Source: Chloroflexota bacterium (lineage in GTDB: Bacteria > Chloroflexota > Anaerolineae > Anaerolineales > DRMV01). From it: DNA of 64,000 nt. A model generated the notes under the pieces. The model had not been told where the DNA came from and searched no databases. It saw nothing but the letters and a program-made list of their open reading frames with translations. Shown piece after piece: positions 30,182-38,772 of this stretch. The stretch lies in NCBI GenBank assembly GCA_011322445.1, contig DRMV01000048.1:109539-173538 (forward strand), given 5' to 3'. Both the position numbers and the translations under genes were made by a program. Each line of letters starts with the position of its first letter. Positions within the stretch are counted from its first letter, which is position 1.

Positions 30182-31599
30182 TCTGCCGCCTCCAGCGCCC
30201 CCACAATGCGGTCCATCTGCACCCCACGCGAGCCTTTGACCAGCACCACGTCGTCGGGGCGCAGCACCTTCCGCAAGAGCGCAATAGCCTCTTCGGCGGT
30301 CTCGGTTTCCAGCACGCGGGAAGGCGGCAAACCGGCTTCCCGCGCAGCCCGGGCGATGATGTGGGCGCGCTGGCCCACCGTGACCAGCAGCGAAACCACC
30401 TCAGCCGCCCGCAGCCCTACTTTGCGGTGGCTTTCCTGCTCGTAGGGGCCAAGTTCCAGCATGTCGCCCAGCACAGCCACCCGGCGGCCGGGCAAATCGG
30501 CCAGCAGGTTGAGCGCCGCCAGCGTCGATTGCGGCGAGGCGTTGTAAGTGTCATCGAGCAGCAGCGCGCCATTCTCAGAGCGCACCGCCACCAGCCGCAA
30601 CTGGGTATGCCCCATCCGCAGGCCAGACACAATGTCGCCCCAGGTCAGACCTTCCAGCAGCCCCACCGCGGCCGCACGCAACACCGTGTGGGCCGAATGC
30701 CGCCCTAAGAGCGGCACCTTGACGGTGAGTGTCTCACCCCGGTAATGCAACCGCAGGCGGATGCCATCCAGCCCCAGGCCCTCAATCTCATCGGCCCACA
30801 AATCGGCCTGGCGGGAAAGCCCATAAAAGAACACCCGCGCCTGCGTTTTCTCGGCCATCGCCCGCACTAGCGGGTCGTCGTAATTGAGTACAGCCACGCC
30901 GTCGGGCGCAGGCGGCAGGGCTTCCACCAGTTCGGCCTTGCCCCGAGCAATGGTTTCCTGCGAACCGGCCCGCTCGGCGTGCACCAGGCCGATGTTCGTC
31001 ACCACACCGATTTGCGGCTGGGCGATGTCACACAACAAGGCAATGTCGCCGGGCACATAAAAGCCCATTTCCAGCACTGCCCGCTCGTACCCCTCGGTAA
31101 GCCGCAGCAAAGTGAGCGGCAGGCCAATTTCGTTGTTGAAGTTGCCGATATTTTTCAAGGTGCGATAGCGGCGGCTGAGCACCTGGGCGGTGAGTTCCTT
31201 GGTGGTCGACTTGCCCACGCTGCCGGTAATGCCCACCACGCGCACATGCGCCATCTTGCGTCGCCAAAAACGCGCCACCGTTTGCAAAGCCAGCAGGGTG
31301 TCTTCCACCTGCAGGCAGCCCGGCGTGCGGAAGCCCCGCCACGCCTTTTCAGGGAAGCCGCCGCGCACATCCAGCAAGGCGCAGCCCGCCACCGGGCGAG
31401 AAACCAGAGCCAGCGTCGCGCCGCGGCCAAAGGCATCGGCGACGAACTCATGCCCATCGCGCTTCTCACCGGGCAAAGCGACGAACATCGCCCCCGGAAT
31501 GGCCTGGCGGGAATCCACCACCGTTTCGGTGACGACTTCCTGCCCGCCGGGGGGACGCACGCCCGTCAGGGCTTCGACGACATCGGCTAAGGTCAGCAT
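30178..31599 (-). CDS. murF: UDP-N-acetylmuramoyl-tripeptide--D-alanyl-D-alanine ligase
   Basis: 473 residues. VVGITGSVGKSTTKELTAQVL is the ATP P-loop, LKNIGNFNNEIGLPLTLLRL the substrate loop, and LLDDTYNASPQSTLAALNLL with VAVLGDMLELG the C-terminal Mur ligase segment. It adds D-Ala-D-Ala to the UDP-MurNAc-tripeptide. It starts only 12 bp after the pbp2 stop, the place where murE sits in most dcw clusters, so the third-residue ligase must be encoded elsewhere. GAGG lies about 11 bp upstream of the ATG. Confidence 0.96.
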   Translation of the reverse strand: MLTLADVVEALTGVRPPGGQEVVTETVVDSRQAIPGAMFVALPGEKRDGHEFVADAFGRGATLALVSRPVAGCALLDVRGGFPEKAWRGFRTPGCLQVEDTLLALQTVARFWRRKMAHVRVVGITGSVGKSTTKELTAQVLSRRYRTLKNIGNFNNEIGLPLTLLRLTEGYERAVLEMGFYVPGDIALLCDIAQPQIGVVTNIGLVHAERAGSQETIARGKAELVEALPPAPDGVAVLNYDDPLVRAMAEKTQARVFFYGLSRQADLWADEIEGLGLDGIRLRLHYRGETLTVKVPLLGRHSAHTVLRAAAVGLLEGLTWGDIVSGLRMGHTQLRLVAVRSENGALLLDDTYNASPQSTLAALNLLADLPGRRVAVLGDMLELGPYEQESHRKVGLRAAEVVSLLVTVGQRAHIIARAAREAGLPPSRVLETETAEEAIALLRKVLRPDDVVLVKGSRGVQMDRIVGALEAAE

Positions 31600-31611
31600 C
31601 GCTTTTTGGCC

Positions 31612-33435
31612 TCAGGGTTGTTGCGCCTCGGCGGCGCTGAGTTGCTTGCGGACACGGTCAGGCGGCACCCGCTCGATAGCAGCCACACGCTGCACCATGT
31701 TGGCGAAGACCGGAGCCGCCACCACAGAAGCCCAAATACTGGTCTTGGGCCGCTCCAGCCAGACGTAAATCACATACTGCGGTTTGTCGGCAGGGAACCA
31801 TCCCACAAAAGAGGCATTGGTCGCCCGGGTAATGTAACCTTCGCCCTGGATGGAAATCTCTGCCGTGCCGGTCTTGCCGGCCACGCTGTAACCCTCCACC
31901 AGCGCCGCCGAAGATTCGCCCTTCAATGATTGGGTCAGCATCTGGCGCATGGTGCGGGAAGCCTCGGCCGAAATGACCTGCGGCGGCGGGTCGGGATGGT
32001 AAGGATAAGCCCGGCCGTTGACCACCTCATATCGCAAAACATGGGGCGTCACCAGGTAACCGCCGTTGGCAATGGCCGAAGCCGCAGCAATCATTTGCAT
32101 AGGGGTGACGTCAATGGCCTGGCCGAAAGCCTGAGAAGCCCAGTCCGAATGCGACCAATATTTGGTCCCCGGGGTGCGATAATAGCCAGGCAATTCACCG
32201 CCCAAATCAACGCCGGTGGGGCGGCCAAAGCCAAAAGCCTGCAAGTAATCGTAAAAAGGCTGCTTCTTCAGCCGATCAACGGCCACCCATGCCAGGCAAG
32301 TGTTGAGGGAATGCTGCAAACAGCCCACCATGGACTGGTCGCCCCATGCTCCGCGGTTCCAGTTCCACACCGTGCGGCCGGGCACCTGAAACGTGCCCAC
32401 ATCGTGGAACACTGTTTGGGGCGTGACCTTCCCAGCGTCGACAGCCGAAGCCATCGTCACGATTTTGAACACCGAGCCCGGCTCATACGAGCGCTCCACG
32501 GCAAAATCCAGTGCGTCCCATTTCTTCAAGTGCTCTTGAATGGCGCGATAATCGTTCAAATTGGGGCGCGGGTACTGCCCAATGGCCAGCAAAGCGCCGC
32601 TGTAAGGGTCGGCCACGATAATGGTGGCGCTATCGGCCTTGGTGTGTTGCACCGCCCGCCAGGCCTCTTCCTCGGCAGCCCGCTGCAAGGGGCGGTCCAG
32701 GGTAAGGTAAAGCGCCACCGGCTGGGGTGCGGACTGCTGCTGCTTCTTGTCCTGATGCCAGGGGGCGTAGGGATAATGCACCAAGGCCACGCCGCCCTTG
32801 AGCAACTGGTTGTAATACTGTTCCACACCGCCATAGCCATCGCCCGACCCGATGGCTACGAAGCCCAACACATTGGCCGCCAAGTCGCCTTCGGGGTAAT
32901 AACGCACCAGACGCCGCACAAAAGTGAGTGCCCCTCGCAACGGCACCGGCTTGCCATCCGGCCCCGGCACCTTCCACTTGCTGGCGCGCTCTTCCAGCAA
33001 CTCCTTTTGCTGCTCGCTCACCCGGTTGGAAACCAGCACCGCCTTCACATTCTTGTTCTTGTTGTTCACCAGCGCCTGCAGCAGTGCGCCCTCATCCAGG
33101 TTCAAGACGTCGGCGAGGTCGTGGGCAATTTGGGGCAGCGCCTCGGCCGGCACCTTACCCAAAGGAACATCCACTTCATAAGCCGGGCGGTCACCAGCCA
33201 GCAAATGGCCGTTGCGGTCGTAAATCAACCCTCGCGGCAGCGGCACCCTCTCCGCGTAGCCTTCACGCACCTCGCGCGCCAGCCAGTTGCGCTCGGTGCC
33301 CGTCTGCAGCATAATCAAGCGCGCCACCACCACCAGCCCCAGGGCCAACACACCGCCCGCGGCTATGGCATAGCGCCACAACGCCACCTCATGGCGAGGT
33401 GCATCGGGGGGAACGGGCACAGTGGGGGCACTCAT
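31612..33435 (-). CDS. ftsI: Penicillin-binding protein 2 / FtsI transpeptidase
   Basis: 607 residues from the ATG at 33435, which overlaps the ftsL-like stop (ATGA); an in-frame ATG at 33471 is unlikely. One N-terminal membrane anchor (about residues 24-44, YAIAAGGVLALGLVVVARLIML) is followed by the PBP dimerisation domain (PRGLIYDRNGHLLA) and the transpeptidase domain with SxxK (YEPGSVFKIV), SxN (HSLNTCLAW) and KTG (VAGKTGTAE). It cross-links septal peptidoglycan together with the SEDS protein FtsW. No PASTA repeats are present. A murE gene does not follow. Confidence 0.95.
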   Translation of the reverse strand: MSAPTVPVPPDAPRHEVALWRYAIAAGGVLALGLVVVARLIMLQTGTERNWLAREVREGYAERVPLPRGLIYDRNGHLLAGDRPAYEVDVPLGKVPAEALPQIAHDLADVLNLDEGALLQALVNNKNKNVKAVLVSNRVSEQQKELLEERASKWKVPGPDGKPVPLRGALTFVRRLVRYYPEGDLAANVLGFVAIGSGDGYGGVEQYYNQLLKGGVALVHYPYAPWHQDKKQQQSAPQPVALYLTLDRPLQRAAEEEAWRAVQHTKADSATIIVADPYSGALLAIGQYPRPNLNDYRAIQEHLKKWDALDFAVERSYEPGSVFKIVTMASAVDAGKVTPQTVFHDVGTFQVPGRTVWNWNRGAWGDQSMVGCLQHSLNTCLAWVAVDRLKKQPFYDYLQAFGFGRPTGVDLGGELPGYYRTPGTKYWSHSDWASQAFGQAIDVTPMQMIAAASAIANGGYLVTPHVLRYEVVNGRAYPYHPDPPPQVISAEASRTMRQMLTQSLKGESSAALVEGYSVAGKTGTAEISIQGEGYITRATNASFVGWFPADKPQYVIYVWLERPKTSIWASVVAAPVFANMVQRVAAIERVPPDRVRKQLSAAEAQQP

Positions 33436-33908
33436 GGGGTCGGCTCCAACAACAGGTAACGGCTCAACCAATGGATCAGCGAAATCGTGTAGGCTTCCGG
33501 CAAGGGCGGCTCACCGGTCAACGGCTGCAATCCCGCCTGGGGCACAGCCACATCCGTTTCAGGGAGGGCATTCGGCGGCACCGGCACAAAGTGTTCCTGC
33601 GCCGGGCTGACCGGCTTGTAGCCCTGGGCTTCCGCTGCCCGCAGCAGCACTTCGACCGATTGCATTTCGGCCAGGCGGGTTTGCAGCACCACAATATCCT
33701 GCTCTTCTGTCAAGGTCTGCTGCTGCAAGTCCCGCAAGCGATAGTCCAGCATCAGGGCCTGGGCCGAAAGATGCACCTCAAAGGCAAACACCAACGCCAC
33801 CACCAGGGCCGCGGCCAAACTGCCCAACAACCAGCGCATCCGCCGCCGCCAGGGCAATTCTCGATAAGCCTGTGTCACGCGCTGAAAGCGATTGCTCATC
33901 TCAGGCAT
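33432..33908 (-). CDS. ftsL: FtsL-like bitopic division protein
   Basis: 158 residues. A basic cytosolic N-terminus (RRRMRW) leads into one membrane helix (about residues 27-47), then a heptad-rich stretch (LDYRLRDLQQQTLTEEQDIVVLQTRLAEMQSV) that should form a coiled coil, and a Pro-rich end. The combination of size, topology and place between rsmH and pbp2 matches FtsL, which has little sequence conservation. It would link FtsQ and the FtsW/FtsI synthase. The C-terminal Pro-rich extension of about 60 residues is longer than usual for FtsL. The first residues could start at the second Met (MSNRF). Confidence 0.75.
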   Translation of the reverse strand: MPEMSNRFQRVTQAYRELPWRRRMRWLLGSLAAALVVALVFAFEVHLSAQALMLDYRLRDLQQQTLTEEQDIVVLQTRLAEMQSVEVLLRAAEAQGYKPVSPAQEHFVPVPPNALPETDVAVPQAGLQPLTGEPPLPEAYTISLIHWLSRYLLLEPTP

Positions 33909-33919
33909 CCTTGCAAGCC

Positions 33920-34843
33920 CTATGCCAACTTCTCGGCCACACGCAACCGGGCGCTGCGGGCACGGGGGTTACGGGCCATTTCCTCGGCGGTGGGGCGCAT
34001 GGGGAACGGCTTCAACAACTGCACCCGCGCCGGGCGGTCGCAATCGCAATGCGGCATCTCGGGCGGGCACACGCAATAGCCACTCTCTGCCCGCAGAAAG
34101 TGCTTGACCATGCGGTCTTCCAGCGAATGGAAAGCAATCACCGCCAGCCGCCCGCCGGGGTTCAGCGCTGCCACAGCCTGGGGAAGCACCCGCTCGAGGT
34201 TGTCCAGTTCCCGATTGACAGCAATGCGCAGCGCCTGGAAAGTGCGCGTCGCGGGGTGCATGCCTCGCTTGCCCGAGCGAGTGGCCCCAGCCACCACCTC
34301 GGCCAGTTCGCCCGTCGTGCGGATGGGACGATGGCGCACAATGGCCCGCGCCACCTGCCGGGACCGGCGCTCTTCGCCATAGCGCCAGAGGATATCGGCC
34401 AGGGCAGCCTCGTCCAGCGTGTTGACCAAATCGGCCGCCGTCAACGGCTGGGAAGGGTCGAAACGCATGTCGAGCGGGGCATCGTGGCGGAAGGAAAAGC
34501 CCCGCTCGGCCACATCCACCTGCATGGACGAAACGCCCAGGTCGAGGAGAATGCCATCCACGCCTTCCCACCCCACAGCCTGAAGGTGTGCGGCCAGGTC
34601 GGCATAAGAGCCACGCCGCAAAAGGGCTCGCTCACCGAAAAGCGCCAGGCGCTCCGCGGCAAGTGCCAGGGCCGCGGGGTCCACATCCAGCCCCAGCAAC
34701 ACACCATCGGGGCTGCTGGCTTCCAGAATGCCAAAAGCATGGCCGCCAGCACCAAGCGTGCCATCCACATAGCGGCCGCCTGCACGCGGGCGAAGGGCTT
34801 CTAAAACTTCCTGGTAAAGTACCGGCTGGTGCGGCCAGGGCAC
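33920..34843 (-). CDS. rsmH: 16S rRNA (cytosine(1402)-N(4))-methyltransferase
   Basis: 307 residues, normal for MraW/RsmH. HQPVLYQEVLEAL opens the protein; YVDGTLGAGGHAFGIL is the SAM-binding motif I; ILLDLGVSSMQVDVAERGFSF and PLDMRFDPSQPLTAADLVN are family signatures; FRALRIAVNREL-like FQALRIAVNRELDNLE and VIAFHSLEDRMVKHFLR complete the set. It methylates C1402 in the ribosomal P site. It is the second gene of the dcw run, 9 bp after mraZ. Confidence 0.98.
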   Translation of the reverse strand: MPWPHQPVLYQEVLEALRPRAGGRYVDGTLGAGGHAFGILEASSPDGVLLGLDVDPAALALAAERLALFGERALLRRGSYADLAAHLQAVGWEGVDGILLDLGVSSMQVDVAERGFSFRHDAPLDMRFDPSQPLTAADLVNTLDEAALADILWRYGEERRSRQVARAIVRHRPIRTTGELAEVVAGATRSGKRGMHPATRTFQALRIAVNRELDNLERVLPQAVAALNPGGRLAVIAFHSLEDRMVKHFLRAESGYCVCPPEMPHCDCDRPARVQLLKPFPMRPTAEEMARNPRARSARLRVAEKLA

Positions 34844-34852
34844 CGGGGCCTC

Positions 34853-35311
34853 CTACGGTTGAGCGGGCGCGTCGTCGCCGGGGGAAAGGTCAAGCGCCGC
34901 GAAACGACGGGCGTTGGCCTCAGCGTCTTGCAGTAAGGCGTTTTGGGCCTCCCAATCCTGCGGCGGCCAAATCTCAAAGTAATCGCCCACGCCCACGATG
35001 ACAGCCTCGCCATCCAGCCCCACGGCTTCCCGCAAGTAGGGAGGAATGAGAATGCGACCGGCGCTATCCACTTCAACCGGGCTGGCAGCCGAAAAGATGA
35101 GGCGCTTGAGTTGCCGCGCCACAGGGTCGGTCATGCTCAGCGCGTTGACGCGGCGGTAAATCTGCTGGAAGACGGGAGGCGTCAGCACCATCAGGTTGCG
35201 GTCGAAACCCTGCACGAGGTAAGCCCCCTCGCGCAGCAAGTCGCGAAAGCGCGCCGGAATGGTCAGGCGTCCTTTCTTATCCAAACTGTGGCGATAACGG
35301 CCCAAGAACAT
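34853..35311 (-). CDS. mraZ: Transcriptional regulator MraZ
   Basis: 152 residues from the ATG at 35311 (GGGAG about 10 bp upstream). MFLGRYRHSLDKKGRLTIPARFR and the second half VDSAGRILIPPYLREAVGLDG are the two AbrB-like DNA-binding repeats, each with a D/K-x-x-GR-x-x-IP core. In E. coli, MraZ binds phased TGGGN repeats before its own gene and represses the dcw operon; such repeats are seen upstream here. It is the first gene of the division/cell wall operon. Confidence 0.97.
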   Translation of the reverse strand: MFLGRYRHSLDKKGRLTIPARFRDLLREGAYLVQGFDRNLMVLTPPVFQQIYRRVNALSMTDPVARQLKRLIFSAASPVEVDSAGRILIPPYLREAVGLDGEAVIVGVGDYFEIWPPQDWEAQNALLQDAEANARRFAALDLSPGDDAPAQP

Positions 35312-35355
35312 TTGTTCGCATCTCCCAATTAAAGCAGAAACGCCGCTGACCGGCG

Positions 35356-35390
35356 CTCCACTTCGCGACACTTTATCCCACAACCACCCA
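35356..35390 (-). promoter_or_regulatory. MraZ-box-like array, four 5-bp elements at 10-bp spacing
   Basis: Reading the minus strand the elements are TGGGT (35390-35386), TGGGA (35380-35376), TGTCG (35370-35366) and TGGAG (35360-35356), each separated by 5 bp. TGGGN repeated every 10 bp is the known MraZ recognition pattern. The array starts 1 bp after the -10 element, so binding would cover the transcription start and leader. Confidence 0.85.
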
Positions 35391-35391
35391 C

Positions 35392-35420
35392 AGTATAAAG
35401 GAATTTGGGCAAAAAAGCAA
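35392..35420 (-). promoter_or_regulatory. dcw operon promoter, TTGCTT-N17-TATACT
   Basis: On the minus strand TTGCTT (35420-35415) and TATACT (35397-35392) are 17 bp apart, about 80 bp before the mraZ start codon. The MraZ-box array begins immediately downstream. No other convincing promoter was found inside the tightly packed operon. Confidence 0.82.
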
Positions 35421-35503
35421 GTCCCGCGCCACCCCGCCGCGCTGGCGCAGCCCGTTTGCCCCCCTGACGGCCGCTTCCCGCTCGCATTTGCGGGTTTTAC
35501 TGT

Positions 35504-35509
35504 TACAAT
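35504..35509 (+). promoter_or_regulatory. Candidate -10 element for the HD-GYP gene
   Basis: TACAAT at 35504-35509 lies about 90 bp before the HD-GYP start. No -35 match is seen at 16-18 bp. The remaining leader to 35598 is C-rich and shows no Shine-Dalgarno. The gap 35421-35598 otherwise contains no gene. Confidence 0.4.
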
Positions 35510-35598
35510 AATGGTGAGTTGCGTCTCCTCTGCCCCCACCATCGCCCACTGCCCCCCTTCTTTGCCAGGCCCCATGCACTGCACCTCACCTGCACCTC

Positions 35599-38500
35599 AT
35601 GCTGCATTTCTGGATTTTAGACCCCGACCCTGCCAGCATTTCGTGGGCTCGCGCCGCGCTCGAAACCCACTTTAACGGCGCGCGGGTGCTTTCGATTACC
35701 TCGACCCGGGCCTGGAAACGCGCGCTCAAACACGAGGCCTGGCCGCAGGTCATCCTGACCGAAGCCCAGCTTCCCTGGGGGACTGTCGAAGACCTGTTGG
35801 CCTACCTCACCCGCCAACATCGCCACACGCCGGTCATTTTGCTCAGCGACCGCGTCGCCGAGGGCACAGTGGCGCACTTGTTCGACCGCGGCCTGGACGA
35901 TTACCTGCCCAAAACGCCACCCCAGCCCCTGTTACTGGCCGCCCGCGCCCGGCGCCTGCTGGCCGATTACGCCCCTCTTCGCCATCAACTCACTTACCTC
36001 AAACGGCTCGACAAACGCGTGTTCGCGTCCGACAACCCCCACGTCATCGCCACCGAAGCCCTCACCTTGCTGGCCGAGTCGGCGCGGGCGATATGGGGCG
36101 CTTCGGTTGTCGTGCGCAACGATAGCAGCCAAACGGGCGAGGTGCTGGCCGTCTATCAGCCCATTGGCACGCACCTCACCCATGCGGGCGAACACTGCCC
36201 GTTGGAAGTGCTCCCGCCAATTCCCCCCATGTTGGAATGGCATTTCTCTTCCATCGAAAAACTGCCCGTGGCCCCCTTGCGCCATGCGCTGCGCAAGAAA
36301 GGTGTGCAATGGGTGGGGGTTTACCGCCTGCCCATCGGGCCTAACATCTACGGGCTACTGCACCTTGGCTGGCAACAGCAGGAAGACGCCACACCCTCCA
36401 TCCTGGAATTCATCTCGACCACGGTGCACTGGCTTTCCTCGGCTGTGTATCGCGCCATCAAACTGCGAGAAGAGCGCCACGCCCTCTACCAGGCCCGGGC
36501 GCTGACCAACCTCGTGCTTTCCCTCAACCGCTCACTGGACACCGACATGATCTTCCGTCGGTTGCTGGAAGGCCTGCAGGCCGTGGTGCCTTACGAACAG
36601 GCTTCGGTGTGGGAATGGACCGAAGACGACGACCTGATCGTGCGCCACATCAGCGGCTATGCCGTCACACCCGAGGAATTCAACGCGCAGATTAACAACC
36701 TCCCGCTGCCCCCCCGGGAATGGCCCACCATGACCATTTTAGTCGAAACCCGCCGGCCCTTGCTCATTCCCGACGTTACCCAATTCCCCGACTGGCAACC
36801 GCTGGACTTCACCCAAAACGTCCGCTGCTGGCTGGGGGTTCCCCTCATTTACAACGACAAAACCATAGGCGTTCTGGCTTTAGATGCCTCTGAGCCCTAC
36901 CGCTTCACCGAAGAACACATGCACCTGGCCCAGACCTTAGCCAGCGCAGCGACCATCGCGCTGCAAAACGCCCGCCTTTTCCAGCACGAACATCGCCGCC
37001 GCGAGGAACTCAACACGTTGCGCTTAGCCAGTCTGCAACTGGTCGCCAGCCTCGAGCCATCGGAGGTACTTTCCAACCTGCTGTGGGAAACCCTGCGCAT
37101 CGTAGACGCCGACGACGCCCACATCTTCCTCTACGATGGCGAAAAAATCACCTTCGGCACGGCCATTTGGGACGGCAAAATTCAAGACCACCCCCTCAAC
37201 ATACCCCGCCCCCACGGCATCACCTACACCGTGGCCCACAGCGGGCAAATGCGCGTCGTGCCCAACATCCGCAAAGACCCGCTTTTCACCGACGCCCCGT
37301 GGGAAGGCGCGATCATCAGCATCCCTCTCATCGCCCACGGCAAAGTTCACGGCGTGATGAATGTCGCCTGGCATCGGCCCAGGCGCTTCTCGCGCGACGA
37401 AACCAGCCTGCTGCAAATGCTGGCCGATTACGCCGCCATTGCGCTGGAAAACGCGCGATTGGTTGACACGCTGCAAAGCAAAATTCGGCAACTCTCGGTG
37501 CTTTCCGCTGCCAGCGCGGCCCTGCGTGAAGCCAACACCCCGCAGGAAATCGCCCAGAAACTGGCCGAGCAGGCTATTCGCCTGGGGAAAGCCGAAAGCG
37601 CGATGATTGTGCGTTACGCCGATGAGGCCAAAACCCAGGCCGTGGTGGAATATGTCATCGGCATGGACGCCCACCTCATCGGCCATTTCTTCTCCCCCAC
37701 TTCAGGGGGGCTAACCCATTACCTGGCCCAAGCCAACCGTTTGGTCACTTTCCGCGACCTGAGCCAGTCGCCGCTGCTCCAACACCCACACTGGGTACGC
37801 CACATCGGGCCTGCGGTGGCCATCCCGTTACACACCCGCAGCGGCGACATGGTGGGGATGCTGCTCGTCGGGCGGCCCCACGGCGCTGAGCCGTTCAGCG
37901 AAGAGGAAATCACCCCGCTGGACGCGCTGGCCGAAATCGGCGCGACGGCACTGCAACGCGCCCATACTTCCAGCCAGTTGGAAGAGGCTTTCCTGCAAGC
38001 GGTGTTGGCGCTTTCGCAAGCGATGGACGCTCGCGACCATTACCACGGCGGTCACAGCAAGCAATTGGCCGAATGGAGCGGGGCCGTAGCCCATGCCATG
38101 GGGCTCTCGGAAGAAGAAACGGAAACCGTGCGGCTGGCCGCCCTACTGCACGACATCGGCAAAATTGGCATTCCCGACGAAATCCTGCTCAAGCCCGGCC
38201 CCCTGACCCCGCGCGAGTGGGAAATCATGCGCCAGCACCCCCTCATCGGGGCGCGCATTCTCCGCCCTTTGCGCCGCCTGGAAGCCGTGGCGCAAATTGT
38301 GGAAGCCCACCATGAGCGCTGGGACGGCAGCGGCTATCCTCGGGGCCTGAAAGGGGAAGCCATTCCGCTGGGGGCGCGCATCCTGGCGGTGGTTGATTCC
38401 TATGGCGCCATGATTGACAAGCGGGTGTATCACGCGCCCCGCTCGCACGAAGAGGCCGTCGCCGAAATTCGGCGGCAGGCCGGCAAACTCTACGACCCCC

Positions 38501-38604
38501 ACGTGGTCGAAGCCTTTTTGGAAGTCATCGACTATCTCTCGCCGTCGCCGCCTCCTCGCGCCAGCCACAGCCCGCGCCCCTTCCCCCCAACGCCCGCACC
38601 CTGA
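35599..38604 (+). CDS. HD-GYP phosphodiesterase with degenerate receiver and multiple GAF domains
   Basis: 1001 residues, soluble. Residues 1-120 look like a response-regulator receiver: acidic pair D8/D10, conserved Ser83 and Lys105, but the phospho-acceptor position (VILTEAQLP) is Glu55 instead of Asp. About residues 145-295, 305-465, 480-630 and 645-800 look like GAF modules, the second and third most clearly (LGVPLIYNDKTIGVLALDA; ISIPLIAHGKVHGVMNVA). The C-terminal ~190 residues are an HD-GYP domain with LLHDIGKIGIPDEILLKPG, HPLIGARIL, EAHHERWDGSGYPRGL and ARILAVVDSYGAM, so the metal ligands and the GYP motif are intact. It should hydrolyse cyclic di-GMP or a related cyclic dinucleotide. 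A Pro-rich tail ends the protein. It stands alone, divergent from the dcw operon. Confidence 0.9.
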   Translation: MLHFWILDPDPASISWARAALETHFNGARVLSITSTRAWKRALKHEAWPQVILTEAQLPWGTVEDLLAYLTRQHRHTPVILLSDRVAEGTVAHLFDRGLDDYLPKTPPQPLLLAARARRLLADYAPLRHQLTYLKRLDKRVFASDNPHVIATEALTLLAESARAIWGASVVVRNDSSQTGEVLAVYQPIGTHLTHAGEHCPLEVLPPIPPMLEWHFSSIEKLPVAPLRHALRKKGVQWVGVYRLPIGPNIYGLLHLGWQQQEDATPSILEFISTTVHWLSSAVYRAIKLREERHALYQARALTNLVLSLNRSLDTDMIFRRLLEGLQAVVPYEQASVWEWTEDDDLIVRHISGYAVTPEEFNAQINNLPLPPREWPTMTILVETRRPLLIPDVTQFPDWQPLDFTQNVRCWLGVPLIYNDKTIGVLALDASEPYRFTEEHMHLAQTLASAATIALQNARLFQHEHRRREELNTLRLASLQLVASLEPSEVLSNLLWETLRIVDADDAHIFLYDGEKITFGTAIWDGKIQDHPLNIPRPHGITYTVAHSGQMRVVPNIRKDPLFTDAPWEGAIISIPLIAHGKVHGVMNVAWHRPRRFSRDETSLLQMLADYAAIALENARLVDTLQSKIRQLSVLSAASAALREANTPQEIAQKLAEQAIRLGKAESAMIVRYADEAKTQAVVEYVIGMDAHLIGHFFSPTSGGLTHYLAQANRLVTFRDLSQSPLLQHPHWVRHIGPAVAIPLHTRSGDMVGMLLVGRPHGAEPFSEEEITPLDALAEIGATALQRAHTSSQLEEAFLQAVLALSQAMDARDHYHGGHSKQLAEWSGAVAHAMGLSEEETETVRLAALLHDIGKIGIPDEILLKPGPLTPREWEIMRQHPLIGARILRPLRRLEAVAQIVEAHHERWDGSGYPRGLKGEAIPLGARILAVVDSYGAMIDKRVYHAPRSHEEAVAEIRRQAGKLYDPHVVEAFLEVIDYLSPSPPPRASHSPRPFPPTPAP

Positions 38605-38623
38605 GCGGAGCGCGAGCGCCAGC
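38600..38623 (+). repeat. Dispersed repeat copy (CCTGAGCGGAGCGCGAGCGC type)
   Basis: This stretch overlapping the HD-GYP stop matches the reverse complement of 57614-57638 (one indel in about 25 bp). It begins within the stop codon region of the gene. Confidence 0.7.
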
Positions 38624-38693
38624 AGACGCCGCTGGCCAAGAACATGCCACTGAGCGCGGAACGCTGCAAGCAGCATGGCCCAAAACTGAGGTT

Positions 38694-38726
38694 AAAAAAC
38701 AAACGCCCGCTTGCGTAGCGGGCGTT
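38694..38726 (-). terminator. Intrinsic terminator of the rpmH-khpB operon
   Basis: A 10-bp perfect stem (38702-38711 with 38717-38726, 5-nt loop) is followed on the minus strand by TTTGTTTTTT. It lies about 46 bp after the khpB stop and would also fold on the plus strand after the HD-GYP gene, though without a T-run there. Confidence 0.92.
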
Positions 38727-38772
38727 GGCATTCCAGGCAGCGGGCAGGCTGCCTTCAGGGGATGTTTCTTGT

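Noticed and set aside
35371..35385. TTATCCCACA resembling a DnaA box next to mraZ
   Set aside because: It has one extra C compared with TTATCCACA, is single, and is better explained as part of the phased MraZ-box array.
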